Below, piece after piece: positions 1 through 11,331 of a stretch of 64,000 nt of DNA (position 1 is the first letter of the stretch; every line of letters begins with the position of its first letter). The notes beneath the pieces are model-generated. The model worked only from the letters and a program-made list of their open reading frames with translations. It had not been told where the DNA came from and did not search any database. Both the position numbers and the translations under genes were made by a program. The DNA comes from Lentinula raphanica (Eukaryota > Basidiomycota > Agaricomycetes > Agaricales > Omphalotaceae), in NCBI GenBank assembly GCA_027919835.1, contig JANVFP010000009.1:744001-808000 (forward strand). The letters are read 5' to 3'.

Positions 1-196
1 GGACGAGAAAGACGTCAAAGATCATCAATTGCCTGCCTTTAAAGTAGTATGGCCATGGGCCATGGCCTGTGCTTTGTTTCGAATTCTATGCACAAAGCAC
101 AAAGGCAACCTATAAATACTCAGAGCAAGAGTGCTCTCTCACCTCCCCATAATCACTCTCCACGACCTGCCTCATCAGAATTAGCCACCAACCATC

Positions 197-2016
197 ATGA
201 CTAGTGACACTGAATGTAACGCGGAGCACAGAGCAGTAGGTGTTGTGATCATTCATCAGGCTTGTGACGACTCTCACCTCATGTATCATCTGAACAGAAA
301 CATCCAAAGCTTGATACCAAGCGTACTGAAGAAAGCTTAGAAGCTCAAGTTCGTCGACTCTATTCGGAGAATCAGATACTTCACGACACAATACGGAAAC
401 TCAACGGCGAAAGCGAAACCCTAAGAGGCAAGGTGAGCAGGCTTCCTTATGATTAGAGAATTTATCCCGAAAATAACTGTGCTTCTAGGTCTCAGAATTG
501 ACTGCCAAGCTGCAGAATCTGAAGGTGCGGAGCTCTCAGAATCATCTCAGATCTCTAACCTGTACTGACAGTTTTTCACACAGAACTCAGATTCAAAAGA
601 AGCGGAGCGTCAACTATCCCAAGTCAAAGTGGAATTACAAGACGTTAAGAATCTGCTCTATGCTAGTGACAAGCACCGTCAATATGCTGACGAAGTCGCG
701 AAACTGCGAACAGAGCTATATGATTTGAGCAAGGAGTATTGGAAAGTGCACGAAGTGAGTGGCCCATGATCTACAGTGAGCTATCTCTCACATATTCAAT
801 AACAGGACAGGACGGCTCTTGGTCGTCGTTTACTTGGCTCTAGCAGCTTCTATGCGCCATACGAGCGGCCCCAAGTCAGCGCACTTTACTTGTTTCTCCT
901 GCATCACATATTGATCAAATTCCAGATTGCTAAAGCAGACATCGGTGTCCAGACAGAGGCAGAGGCAGAACCAAGTGATATCGACAAACAACATAACCAA
1001 GATCAGTTCGAAGTACGAGGGGTTCTTTCTTCTCATTCTTCAGGCAGTCCGACCGCTGACTGTATGTATTACTTTGTAGGAATTCCAGCTCCGTCAACCG
1101 CTGCCCCTCAAACCCTATCATTCGCTGCCCGCGCCTGCGATGAAGGTGAGCCTGCAAATCCCCCTTTGTAATCCTATCAGTGCATTGAATCTCAATGATG
1201 CAGGTTTCAGATCATCGACAGAATCTACTCACTACCTATGAAAACTTGTATGGCAACACACTCAACCCTCCAACATGGTTCCGTGGGGCCTTCAGAACAT
1301 TGAATGAAGATTTTGGGCCGAAATGGACAGCACTTTTGGAGCTTTGGCTCGCGTATGAGCATATCAATGGCTTTTCCAACGTTAAACACGGGCTAAAGGC
1401 TGCCAGTAGGCCGACCGAGCTTTCTGAATGGATGAAGAAAGAGCGGCCAGCTACTGGAGTAGCGCTGTACTCTCTCGACTCTATCTCGCTGTTCGTTGAC
1501 CGTTTCTGGACTTGGTGGTGTTCGCTTCAACCTAGCTGGAGATCTCCTGGGCTCAATAATCGACCGGGTCCTCTGGATGGATATGGCACCACATGGACTT
1601 CCCTTGATAAACCTGGCCAAAACGGATGGTTTGGGCTGATCATTTGCCTGAAGTGGTGGCATGCTGGCCTTGGCAACCTTCCAAATCAACAAGATGGAGT
1701 ACGCGCTGCCTTACAAGGAGACTGGAATGTGGCTGTCGAAGACCTTACTAAGATGCTCGGAGGGTTGGTAGATTGGCATCGTCAGAAGGTAAAAGCGTCC
1801 ACTGCCTCCTCCTCTCTTGAGTCATCCATAAACTCAAGGAGCAGCTTAATGGAAAGCGGGAAGGTTTGACGGGAAGGTTAGAAAGACTCGAACATGTAAT
1901 GAGCTTCTAGGATTCTATGTACAATGCAGGCTCAGAAAGAGGAGGAAAATGAATCATTTGTTTCTTGTCACTTTCTTATCTCTCAGCTGTGGCCCAGCGG
2001 TGGATCACTGCCATGA
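197..2016 (+). CDS. Coiled-coil protein with Agaricomycete W-rich 'WFRGAF' domain
   Basis: I start at the ATG at 197 because splicing at 236 onto the AAACATCCAAAG exon opens a continuous heptad-rich frame. Short introns (for example 460-488, about 524-579 and 755-806) join coiled-coil exons reading SELTAKLQNLK and ERQLSQVKVELQDVKNLLYA. The last large exon (1204 to about 1788) holds a tryptophan-rich block (WFRGAFRTLNEDFGPKW, LLELWLAYEHING, WTWWCSLQPSWR). I know this block from memory as a domain expanded in mushroom genomes, function unknown. Two short 3' exons end at TGA 2014-2016. The frame looks intact. The protein is probably soluble or part of a complex. No catalytic motif was seen. Confidence 0.6.
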
Positions 2017-2419
2017 ACAACCATTGATGAACGACATCAGTAAATCGACAAGTCTCCCATCATGTATTGTAAGAACAAACCTGCCATTGTCAGACCACGA
2101 AATACAGGCAATATCAATGGCATATTTGTGATGTATTATCATGAAATATCTCTGGCACAGGAAAGGGTTGGAATACACTACAGGCAAGGAGCGAGAACGA
2201 AACAGATTATATGATTGCAGCTAACATAGTGAAGTTGTATTGTCAGGTATGAGATTCTCGTATAAGTAGCTCTTCCAGTAACACTATTCCACTGGAAAAC
2301 CAGTCACCGATGCTGCCACCGCTTTAGCTGCGCGTTGAGATTTGAGCGCGTTGCGGAATGAAACAGCTGCTGTAGCTGTAGTGCCTCTGTTGCTCAAGGA
2401 AAACATGTCTATCAATTCC

Positions 2420-4981
2420 TCTGCATCTTCATTGGTCTCATCTCATCCATGAGATCCTCCGCCCGAGTTTCCTCCACAACTGTCTCCTGAGGATTTATTC
2501 CACCCACTTCAGGTTTCTTCTTCTCCGTCAGGTGAACGACGGTCGGAAACGCGGTCAAAGGCTGTAATCGCGGACTCAACGCGCTACGAACCAGACAAGA
2601 TTATGCCGGAAGCTTTCCGAAATCTCATCTCGAAGCATCAGTTGTCGAGTGGTCCGCGGCGAAGAGGGAGGTGCTGCCGGAGGTAAGTTATATGGGAACC
2701 CGAGAGGTTGAGGGACCTGCACTGGAGTAGTAGACGCCGGCTCGGGATGCATTTGAGACCGTTGTGGATGAGGTACTGCGACCAGGCTAGACTGCAATGG
2801 AAGTGCAGGCGGTGGCCCTGCTCGAGAAGAGCCAGAACCCTTCTTGGCAGTTTGTCGATCTGCAAACGCAGCCAGCTTCTCCACAACACTCTTGGAAATG
2901 TTATACGCCTCACGATCGTCCTCGCTTTCGTCCTCCATCTCTTCATCCTGAGGACGCTCCTTTGGTCGATACCCTCCTGCACCTCCGTTCGGCTCTTTCT
3001 GACGTTCCTTTCCTTTGCCCTTCACTTTCTCCGCAAGGAGATTGAGGCTCGATGCAGTCACCGAATTAGCGACAGGTAGAGCTACGGCGCTTTTCGTAGG
3101 TTTCAAAGGCGCAATCTTCGAAACGCCTGAAGCCGTGGAACCTGCGTTATGTGATATATCGGCAGCGGCCGCGGGGGGAGGTGGTCTAGCAGCAGACGGT
3201 CGCGGTGCCCCATTTGTGAGATTGCTCACAGCACTCCGAGTTTCCTGATTCCCAGTGATACTACTCATAGGTTGAATATCCAACCGAGCAATTCCACTCC
3301 CATTCCGACCACCAACGGTAACATCGCCACTTGAATACCCTCTCCGATACGGATGGTCACCAGGGAAGATATTAGGATCAGGATTCATCAGTTGGCTGAG
3401 AAGCCCTGATCTCGATCGCGTCGTGAGGTTCGAGTAGTTCCGTTTTGGGACTTTGGTGAAGAGCTCGCGCTGGCGCTGAGCTTCCAATGCAGCATCTCGG
3501 AGTTTTTGCTCGAGATCCTGCAGATGTTTGTGCTCACCGCGACTTTGTGCTCACCGCAACGCGAGCTGGTTCGAGATGGGCCAGGACGGAATTGCGATCG
3601 TTCTCCACCAACGTCCCGCCCTTCTCGGCGTCAATATCACTCTTCCTGTCATCCTCAAACTCGCTATCAAAGTCCAGATCCGTTTCCGTCTCGTCCCAAT
3701 CGTCATCGTCATCGTCAGCAAGGACAACTCTCTTTGTACGTGGGGCCTGAATTACGGCCTCGGCGGCGGATAGGTTGGATGTCGCGTGGGGGAGACCGCG
3801 CGGGAGACGAGGACTGGTGATGGGTGGAGGGCCCTCGTGAGTAGGTGGATATGCTTTTGGCGGAGCATGGGATGTGGGTGGAGGTATACGATCCTGTGAG
3901 GGAAGCTTACTCCCGGAAGGAGCCGGATGAGTTTTGGCAGGTTCCGTCGAACCTGCGCTGACGAACAATCGAGTTTGGTACGCCGGGATTGGGTCAAGTG
4001 CTGTGGTCAACGCCAAATTGGGCTGGCGCCTGTCTCAAGGCAAAGACGGTGAGTCGGGAGACATACGTGGTGGAAGGGGTACGTGTGTGTGCCCGACGGC
4101 ATCAGGACCCAGGATGGGAGGAAGTACAGGTGTAGCCGGTGGCGTAGGATGAGGCGTCGGGTTAGGAGTAGGATTCACGACGACCACGAGTGGGAAGGGT
4201 GAAGCAAGTGCGTTCGAACCCGAGTTGGAGGATGATAAGTTCGATTGGAGTGGAGAAGCATGTGATCCGATTATTGGAGATACCGACTTTGGAGTGGCAC
4301 TAGTGGTACTACCACCGGATATCTGAGCAGGGACGGCGGTAGTGGCAATAATCATTGTTGTGGGCCTGCTGTCGACTTCACCATTGGAATGAGCAGGCGG
4401 AATGACGGATATCGAAAGCGACGACTCGGCAGCAGGTGTAGGAAGGACAGAAGCATTCTCAATCTCAAGCTCAGCCTTTGAGGGCTTCCCAGGCAGAAGG
4501 AGCCTGGGGTGTAAAGACTGTGATGTGTGCGGAGAGGATGGTATGAAGTCGGCAAGGATTTTTCCTATCAGTTGTTGGTGAGAGCGACCTGTCCGAGCAT
4601 CCTTAAGAACAAAACGGGAAGTAGTACCTGTACTGAAAGTGAGATAACCAGCACCAGTATCATCCATGAAAGAGAAGCACCTGAACCGAGACTGGATACG
4701 CCGTCTGACGGAGAGTCCGGAGTCAGAGGTCTGTACTTGAGAGACTTTCCAGCTATCCGCTGGGACCATAGACGCCAGTATTCAAGGCGTCTTCCTTCGT
4801 TCAACGAAGACTGGCATTTGCTGAACACTTTGAACCAAATAAGTTGTGAGTGTCAAGGACGAAGGCTTGCAGAAAAAAAAGACGTACGAAACCAAAGGCT
4901 AGCCAAAGCCTCAGTACCGTCGAGATCCTTGAGAACATCAACGGAGATGTTGAGGACTGGGCTCGATATATTGTTGAGCAT
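2420..4981 (-). CDS. GATA-like DUF1752/DUF3295 fungal protein
   Basis: The N-terminus starts MLNNISSPVLNISV and, after an intron with donor GTACGT near 4887, continues VFSKCQSSLNEGRRLEYWRLW. That is the areA-type GATA-like (DUF1752) signature, although the usual ENLSWRLW is shortened to EYWRLW. A Ser/Pro-rich middle follows, then a strongly acidic run near 3700. The C-terminal DUF3295-like block has KRNYSNLTTRSRSGLLSQL and PDPNIFPGDHPYRRG, and ends with the SPRTTRQLMLRDEISESFRHNLVW region. The family is often linked to nitrogen or TOR-responsive regulation, but the exact role is unknown. Some joins (about 4640, 4030, 3530, 2570) were not resolved and could hide a frameshift. The hAT end lies only 100 bp upstream of the ATG and may have replaced its promoter. 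Confidence 0.65.
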
Positions 4982-5080
4982 CTGGCAGTCGAGGACAAAA
5001 CGGTGAGCCCGAGTTGTTGAGGGAGAACGAGGAAGGGTAGCGCAAGGGAATATTTACTCGAAGGTGATGGTCGAACTAAA

Positions 5081-5098
5081 CTAAGGCTCCAACCTATT
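5081..5098 (+). repeat. hAT left terminal inverted repeat
   Basis: The sequence CTAAGGCTCCAACCTATT at 5081-5098 pairs with the inverse copy at 10391-10408; about 16 bp match. Confidence 0.8.
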
Positions 5099-5175
5099 AT
5101 ATTACTATTACAGATGACCTAGTAATTAATAGTAGTAGGTTGTATACATATTATAATAGTAATAGTAATATGTAA

Positions 5176-8100
5176 TTAATTAGTTTTCTGAGCCTTCTTG
5201 AATTGGCCAGTAATTGCCTTGAAAGCATGAAAATCAAATAAACCATCATGCAACCAGTGTTTTGCACACATCGACTTGGTAGTAGTGTCCGCTTTCATTG
5301 AAGAACGGAGATCCGAGCACAAATGGCGCGACCCTGAGAATAGGCGCTCAACAGAGACGCTAGCACCAGGAATCGCAAGAAAGTCTCGAGCAATGCTCCC
5401 AATGATGGGAAACCCAGGTATACCCTCCTGAATTTTTGAGTGAACCTGAAAAATTGTGTTGAGTAAGTAGGTGGTCATTGTGTGCAGTGAGTAGTGAAGG
5501 GACTTACTCTCCACCAGTCAAGTGGCCTGCTAATTTCCCCTTCTCCTCCTTCTCCCGCAATATAACGCTCAAGTTCGGACAGAGTTTTGTCAGGAACAGC
5601 CATAGTTTGTGAGCTGCTCAAAATAGAGCCAGTGGCGGACTGTGTGCTCTTCAATCGGAGTAAGAAACTTGCACTTGCTTCTAGAGAAGGCATAGTCGCT
5701 GGTTTTTGAGGCAATAGGTCAGGTCCAGATGCCGCAGCTACCTTGTATTGGTCATAGACTGTGTCAAGAATGGTTCTGGCATAATCGTAATCTCCAGGCT
5801 GCGATGACTGGAACCAGTTTAAGCGAAAATGTGGGTGACATACTACAAGAATCAAAGAATTTTGTTAGAAACATTGAGGTCAACCGCAAGAATCACGTAC
5901 TCATTGCGATAACATAAAACTGGTTCCGTTTTGCAAGCTCATGGTACTTTGCCAGCTTCTGTAGACCTACTGTAACTGCAGCTTGAATCGAAAACAGCAG
6001 TGTAACATCGGCTTCTAGCTCTTGAAGGGTTATCTCCATGTGACGGTACATGGGCAGTACATAAGGAATTGTAGGCGTATCCGAACGAGACATCTGGAGT
6101 GTCACAGATGTGAAAACCTATCAGGAAAGTATAAGCTAAAAATTCTGTTTTGGGAAGAAGCTCACCTCTAGTACACGCTCGATCTGTTCAAGCTGAATCC
6201 AATCATTTTCTCGAAGTGAGATAGCTCTAAAATCTTTGTTTCGAAAAGTCCATTCATCAATCGCCTATGTAGAAGGAATATCAGTAATCTGATGAATAAC
6301 TTAACTTCAACTAATGCTTGTTTGAACGAATATACCTCAGATAATAGACGGCCCCGTTTGATCATTGCGTGAGTAGAGTTCCATCGAGTTGCAACGTCGC
6401 GTATTACCATCAGCTTCTCCAGAGGTGTTCCACTTGAATTAGTAGGCTTCCCCTGTGACGTATAGACTGTGCGAGCACATTGGCGAAATGATTCCCTCCG
6501 CTGAGGAGATGAAGAAATCTTGGTAGTTATCAGTCGAAGCTAAGATATAATTGCTGTTAGACAGAAGCAGTATAGAAGCGCTAAGATATCATACCCGTTT
6601 CAAAGCACTCAATGTTGGTGCATTTGTTGGTAGATTGACATCTCCGTCATCATCGCTTTCCTGAGCATCACCGACTTTATACACTTCGACTTCCATTTCT
6701 TTCAATTCTGCATCGTCATCTTCGTTGTAATGGATTGGCTGATCTTTGTTGAGTAGAAAATAATCTATGTCATCGCTCGAATCAGCCTCATCCAGAGCTT
6801 TTAGGATAGCCTGAACAACAAGATTGACAACGTGCGCCAAACACCGTATACGGTTATTCTCTGAGTGGAAGTGAATACCATACTTATCATGGAGAAGTTT
6901 CCCAAGAGCTTCAGCAAGTGTATCACAAGCGGAGGCATTATCCATCACAATGGCTAAGAAGTATATACTATACGTTGATTAGCCATAGTGTAAATAGATA
7001 TTGAAGAGTTCGAACTCATCTTATTCAAACCTCCGCGTGCGGCAGCAGCTCGCACGAATGCCTTCGCACCATGCTGACCGCTATGTTGCTGCTTCTCTAG
7101 ATGCTGAAAATCAACGAGCCGCTCAACCAGATTCCAGTCATCGTCAATCCAATGAGCAAGGATTCCAGCAAAACTGAAAACCATCTGGCGCGTTGTCCAA
7201 GAATCGTACGAGTAAGCGATTTTACACGGAACACTCTAATGAATCATGAGAAAACAAGCTACAGGTAAAGATTGAATTCCTTACTGATAATTCCTTGATT
7301 ACCTTTTGTTGTAGTGTTTGAGTTATCGTATTCAGTGTGCGCCGAACTGTTGTATCCGTTGGCGGTGTGAAGGCAACATGTAGATATTCAAATAGCCTTC
7401 GCAAAGCAGGACTTTCACCAGTAGTGAAAGGCAGACCCTCTTCGAAAACCCAGGCAGAAAACATCTGGTAAAAGCCTTTTTCAGTAGGCTCAACAGCGGG
7501 ATTCAACTTCCCCTTATCAATGAAACTATGCAGGAAAGCAGCACTGGCAGCCAGAGGATCAGGTGTGTCTTCAGAGACTTCGGTTACTTGATTGCGGTCG
7601 GGATGTGCTGATTTTAAGTGCGAAGTGAGATTTGAAATGTTTGGCTTAGGGTGTTCGTCTTCGAATGTTTGACAACCGACTGTGGCTGGAAAGCGCCGTT
7701 TTGTAATTTTGGTCCTATCCAGCCATGATCAACTTGGAGTCCAACAGCACCAGTGAGCAAGATTCACATACTTGCAAAGTTTGCACTTAAACTCCCATTT
7801 TAGCTTTCCGTCCTCTTTGACTAGACGCTCACTCCAGAAATGAAGTGTATCCGTCTTCGGACCACGGCGAGAGCGTTCAACCTCCTCAACTTTCTGCATG
7901 GCCGAAGTTCCATCAGATTCATCTTCTGAGCTAACAACCATATCATCTGATCCAAAACGAGTAGAAATCTATAATCAGGATTAACCAAGAGTAAGAGTCA
8001 AGACTAGTAGAATGAGTTGAGACTCACCTTGATGGACCTTTTCGCAGGATTCCGGTTCTTCTTTACAGGAACCTCTTTCATCTTCCCTTTGCCCTTCGAA

Positions 8101-9349
8101 GAAACACCAATGTCACTATCACCGTCTGATGAAACTACAACCTTTCGCCTCTTAGTAGACGGCAACTTAGCTTGCTCCTCCGCAACAATTTCTCCACCTT
8201 GGGAATCATACATAATATCACCGACTTCAGCAGAACTTGAACGATCATGATGTGGATGGTCAACGTAATCTTCGTCATCCTCAGAGTCACCACCAACAGC
8301 GTCTGGATTGGAGGTGTCATGACTACCTCCTGCAAGGTAACGGAGCTCATCGCGTAGACGGACAAGTTTTCCCGCAGCAAGATCATGCGGGAAATCTATA
8401 TCGGCAAGGTGGTTGTCGACAACGGAGGACAAGTAGGTGTTCACGAAGTCCATTCCATGGGTACCGCGCATCAAATACTGGAGCCGCCCAGCACTGTTAC
8501 GTGTATCGTCACCAAAGGCCCGGTCAAAGAACTTGTTGAAAGTCGCCCAAGCAGATTCTGCGTCAGTATCGAGACTAACAGCAATTTTGCCATCAGGAAG
8601 ACCAGTAGGTATGGAATTAGGCAGGTTCCGGGTCAAACGAGCAATCTGACGAATCAGTGATTCAACCGAATGAGGAGCGTCATCTTCTGTCCTTTGCCTA
8701 TGTCCACTACTTCCAGCTTTTGCTCCTCGTCCCTTTGTCTTTGTCTTCCTCGGCTTAGGGCTGTCACCACTATGGTGCTCAGCTTGAAGGGCAGCTTGGA
8801 ATTTGGCGTCTTTACGTTTCCGTTTTCCGAGTGTTTCATCTGAGAATCATCAGAATCTCATTGCGACATAAAATCAAACACCCAGCATACCATTAGCGCC
8901 GCCTCGGAGATTGAAACGGAGCTGGATTGTTGCAAGCGAACCAAGACCAAGACTTGCTAAGGTTTCGGTGCCTATGAGGATTTTGTACCGCTGAGGAATT
9001 GTAAGAAAACCAGCTTCTGTTATCCAGAAGTCAGACGGAAGAGCTCTGGCTACGATGAGATGTTCCTGAATATCAGAGACAGTGGTCGATGGCAAAGCAA
9101 CTAGATTCAGACTCAGTAATAGTATGGAGGCAGATAAAAAGACAACACTGCACGAATTGGGATAGTCGCTGAGAAACCTTGAACAAAGACCGTGAATACT
9201 GGCTCTTGAAGCAGTTTTTTAAGGTGATCAATTCGCGTATGTGAGATATGTGAACGGTGAAAATGAAACTGGATGGTCTGTACAACGCGGTGAAGATTGA
9301 TGATATGAGCATAGAAAAATTGAGCTATCGAGACGATAAGAATGAGCAA
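5176..9349 (-). CDS. Ubiquitin-like / BED finger / hAT transposase fusion
   Basis: Spliced exons run 3'-ward from about 9349. A ubiquitin-fold domain (about 9240-8892) goes from FTVFVQGFSATIPI through STTVSDIQEHL and LASLGLGSL to LRFNLRGG. A basic, acidic-patched linker follows (8839-8028), then a BED-like zinc finger (FKCKLC, then HLKSAH after an intron at about 7771-7715). The RNase-H-like transposase core has DNASACDTLAEAL, IRCLAHVVNLVVQAIL and RDVATRWNSTHAMIKR. The C-terminal hAT dimerisation block (5514-5176) has FLAIPGASVSVERLFSGS. Introns use GT/AG, and no stop lies in the chosen frames, so it may be active. The true start is unresolved; 9349 is the first ATG in frame with the UBL exon. 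The UBL may help contact host factors, which is inference. Confidence 0.75.
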
Positions 9350-9599
9350 GAGGGAAGATATGACATATACACATACCTAGCACAAATCCTAGTCCTATCA
9401 TATATCCATAAATTCCAACAAAGCCTATAGCACGTTCATCGAGGCCAAAGCTGGTGAGTTGGTTGGTATCCTTCTTCAACAAGCAGAATTTATAGTTTAT
9501 AGCAATGAAGAGCAAAGGCAGCGGCCAAATTGAGAGGGTCAAAAGGCAGATGAACCAGTGCCGGCTATGCAACCCAATACTTTTGCTTGTGGACGGCAA

Positions 9600-10264
9600 G
9601 AGAATTGGTCGCCAATGCCTGAATTTAGTGCCTTATCAAGAATCGTTAGCATCATCATCCACTATCTTTTAGCCTAAATAGCAGTATTGACCACGCACCT
9701 GTCTCAGGAGATTCTGTAAGCTTCTGCAGCATAACAAGTTTTAGCAATCAAAGAGATTCTTAAAAGCTTCGAGCACAGATGAGTGGGCTGAATGTGTTAG
9801 GAGTACCTGTCGCAGCAATTTGCGAGATTATTAAAGCGAAACTTTGCTTCCGTTAGATGCTGTCGTCCGTTCAAAAATGCAAGTGCAATCAATGGACCAT
9901 GGTACTGTTGAACCAGATGCTAGTTTGTGCTCAATGGATGGGAGTTAAGTTGAAAAGCATCATATTCTGAGGTGCTCTAAGTGGAAGAAGTGATAAAGGC
10001 TGTAAGAAAGACCATCTCAGACCCAACCTCAACACGTTCAAGGATTATATAAGCACGGAATTGTCGGATCATTTCCATGCCGTTTGCGGCTGAGATTATA
10101 TCTCCATAGACGCTAGTCATGCTACCATTGCCTCTGTTTAACTTAAACAATGCATTGGAAGAGAAAACTAGAAAGTGCAAATGGACGCTCAAAAAGGAAG
10201 GTAGGCCTGGGACCTCAAGTCAGTTGCCTAATTGAGCGACGAACAGCAGAATCAGGCGCCCAGC
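9600..10264. other. Non-coding interior of the hAT element
   Basis: I see no recognisable gene here, only short frames on both strands and AT-rich sequence toward the right end. It probably holds the promoter and 5' leader of the transposase. Confidence 0.4.
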
Positions 10265-10390
10265 TCAGAAAAATATTTTTCAAAGCTATTAATTACCTAT
10301 TATAAATAGGATAAAAACATACTATAGGAAGGACCTAATAGTACTAGTAATAGTAATAGGTAACAACCTAGTTAATAGGTAATAAATAGT

Positions 10391-10408
10391 ACTAGGTTGG
10401 AGCCTTAG
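10391..10408 (-). repeat. hAT right terminal inverted repeat
   Basis: The sequence ACTAGGTTGGAGCCTTAG is the inverted partner of the left end. It is preceded by about 130 bp of TAGTA-rich subterminal repeats (10265-10390). Confidence 0.8.
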
Positions 10409-10444
10409 ACTGCACATATTGAAGAAGGGCATGGTGTTTCATGA

Positions 10445-10600
10445 AATATTTCACCACGATTGTGCTCGCCGGCATCAACGGTATGATATTGCGCACAACA
10501 GGGTTTGAAAGGTAAGCACCTTTTGATCCTTCGACTGAAAGCCGAAAATAGTTGCTGAGCTATCCGATACAGCCGCATCTTCCAATGTCGGCTTCTGAGA
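10445..10600 (-). pseudogene. Cytochrome c pseudogene (heme motif broken)
   Basis: On the minus strand this stretch aligns base by base with the intact cytochrome c gene at 61.9 kb. The exon reads KRCLPFKPCCAQYHTVDAGE where the intact gene has [17 protein letters not shown]. The second heme-ligating cysteine codon TGT is now TAT (Tyr), so covalent heme attachment in the normal way is lost. Just upstream, sequence matching the intact gene's first intron is kept, including the GA(C/T)AGCTCAGC block and the TTTCAG acceptor. It is therefore a DNA-level duplicate, not a retrocopy. Homology ends about 40 bp from the hAT right end, so the rest of the gene is missing. Confidence 0.75.
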
Positions 10601-10609
10601 TGAGGATGA

Positions 10610-11331
10610 AGTTGAGGAACGAGGCATAGATTTTGAAGACGTTCCGAGCAGAAGAGACGGGTTATGCCATTGTGATCACTCCAGAGACCAGAATCAGGAC
10701 AGCGTTGAGCGAATATTCAAGATACGCACTATACTGGTTCACTGCGTATGAGCAGACGTAGACATATACTTCAATAACTAGCCCAGAGTCGCAACCCTAC
10801 GAGCTATTAGAGGTGCCGGTGCATATTAGAATATGTAGCAGAAAAGAAGGCAGCAAAACTCACACGCTTACTTCAACTTTCCATCCACCACGATCCATTC
10901 TTCTAATTCAGTAAGCTTTGCTTACAAGAGTCTGCCTAGGGGAGACTAGAGACGCGGCGAGAACGCATCGTCATATGTCTTGTGCTTGTTCCAGCAAGCC
11001 CGATTTCAAAGGATATGTAAGTAGGTGACCGTTGTCAGTGTCAAATTTGCTTTGATGGAGAATTTCATTTGGAGGCATTCGTCGGCGGTTATCGATGAAC
11101 GATCTAGAAACACTCTGACACGGTGTTTGTGTGGAAGCTTGTTTAACAACTGTGTATCCGCAGTTAGCAGATGACTTATGCAACATGAAAACCATGAGGT
11201 GTAAACCTTGATACCTTCTGATAAGGTTCACATCTGGACTCATAAAAGCAGTGGGTTGATAAGACCCTCGTGTTCTTGCTCTCTTTTGCCTTGACTCTCA
11301 AACTTACATCGTGCTATCTGCTTTATTGAAC
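10610..11331. other. Intergenic, no recognised gene
   Basis: A 90-codon minus frame (10971-11243) has no family features I recognise. Otherwise I see nothing but the upstream region of the sacsin-like gene. Confidence 0.4.

Larger units (their letters stand above)
5081..10408. mobile_element. hAT-superfamily DNA transposon, about 5.3 kb
   Basis: The left end reads CTAAGGCTCCAACCTA (5081-5096). The right end carries its inverse, AGGTTGGAGCCTTAG (to 10408). Both ends continue into AT-rich tracts full of TAGTA/TAATAG words, as expected for subterminal binding repeats. The interior holds one long transposase gene on the minus strand. I could not find an 8-bp target duplication: the left flank is GAACTAAA and the right flank is ACTGCACA. 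One flank may therefore have been rearranged after insertion. The left flank is the 5' region of the DUF1752 gene, and the right flank runs into a cytochrome c pseudogene. Confidence 0.8.

Noticed and set aside
2005..2187. Short frames on both strands after the first gene
   Set aside because: They overlap each other and show no family or splice support.
9228..9599. Hydrophobic minus frame upstream of the UBL exon
   Set aside because: It looks membrane-like but has no family match; it overlaps the UBL exon in another frame and is probably leader sequence of the hAT gene.
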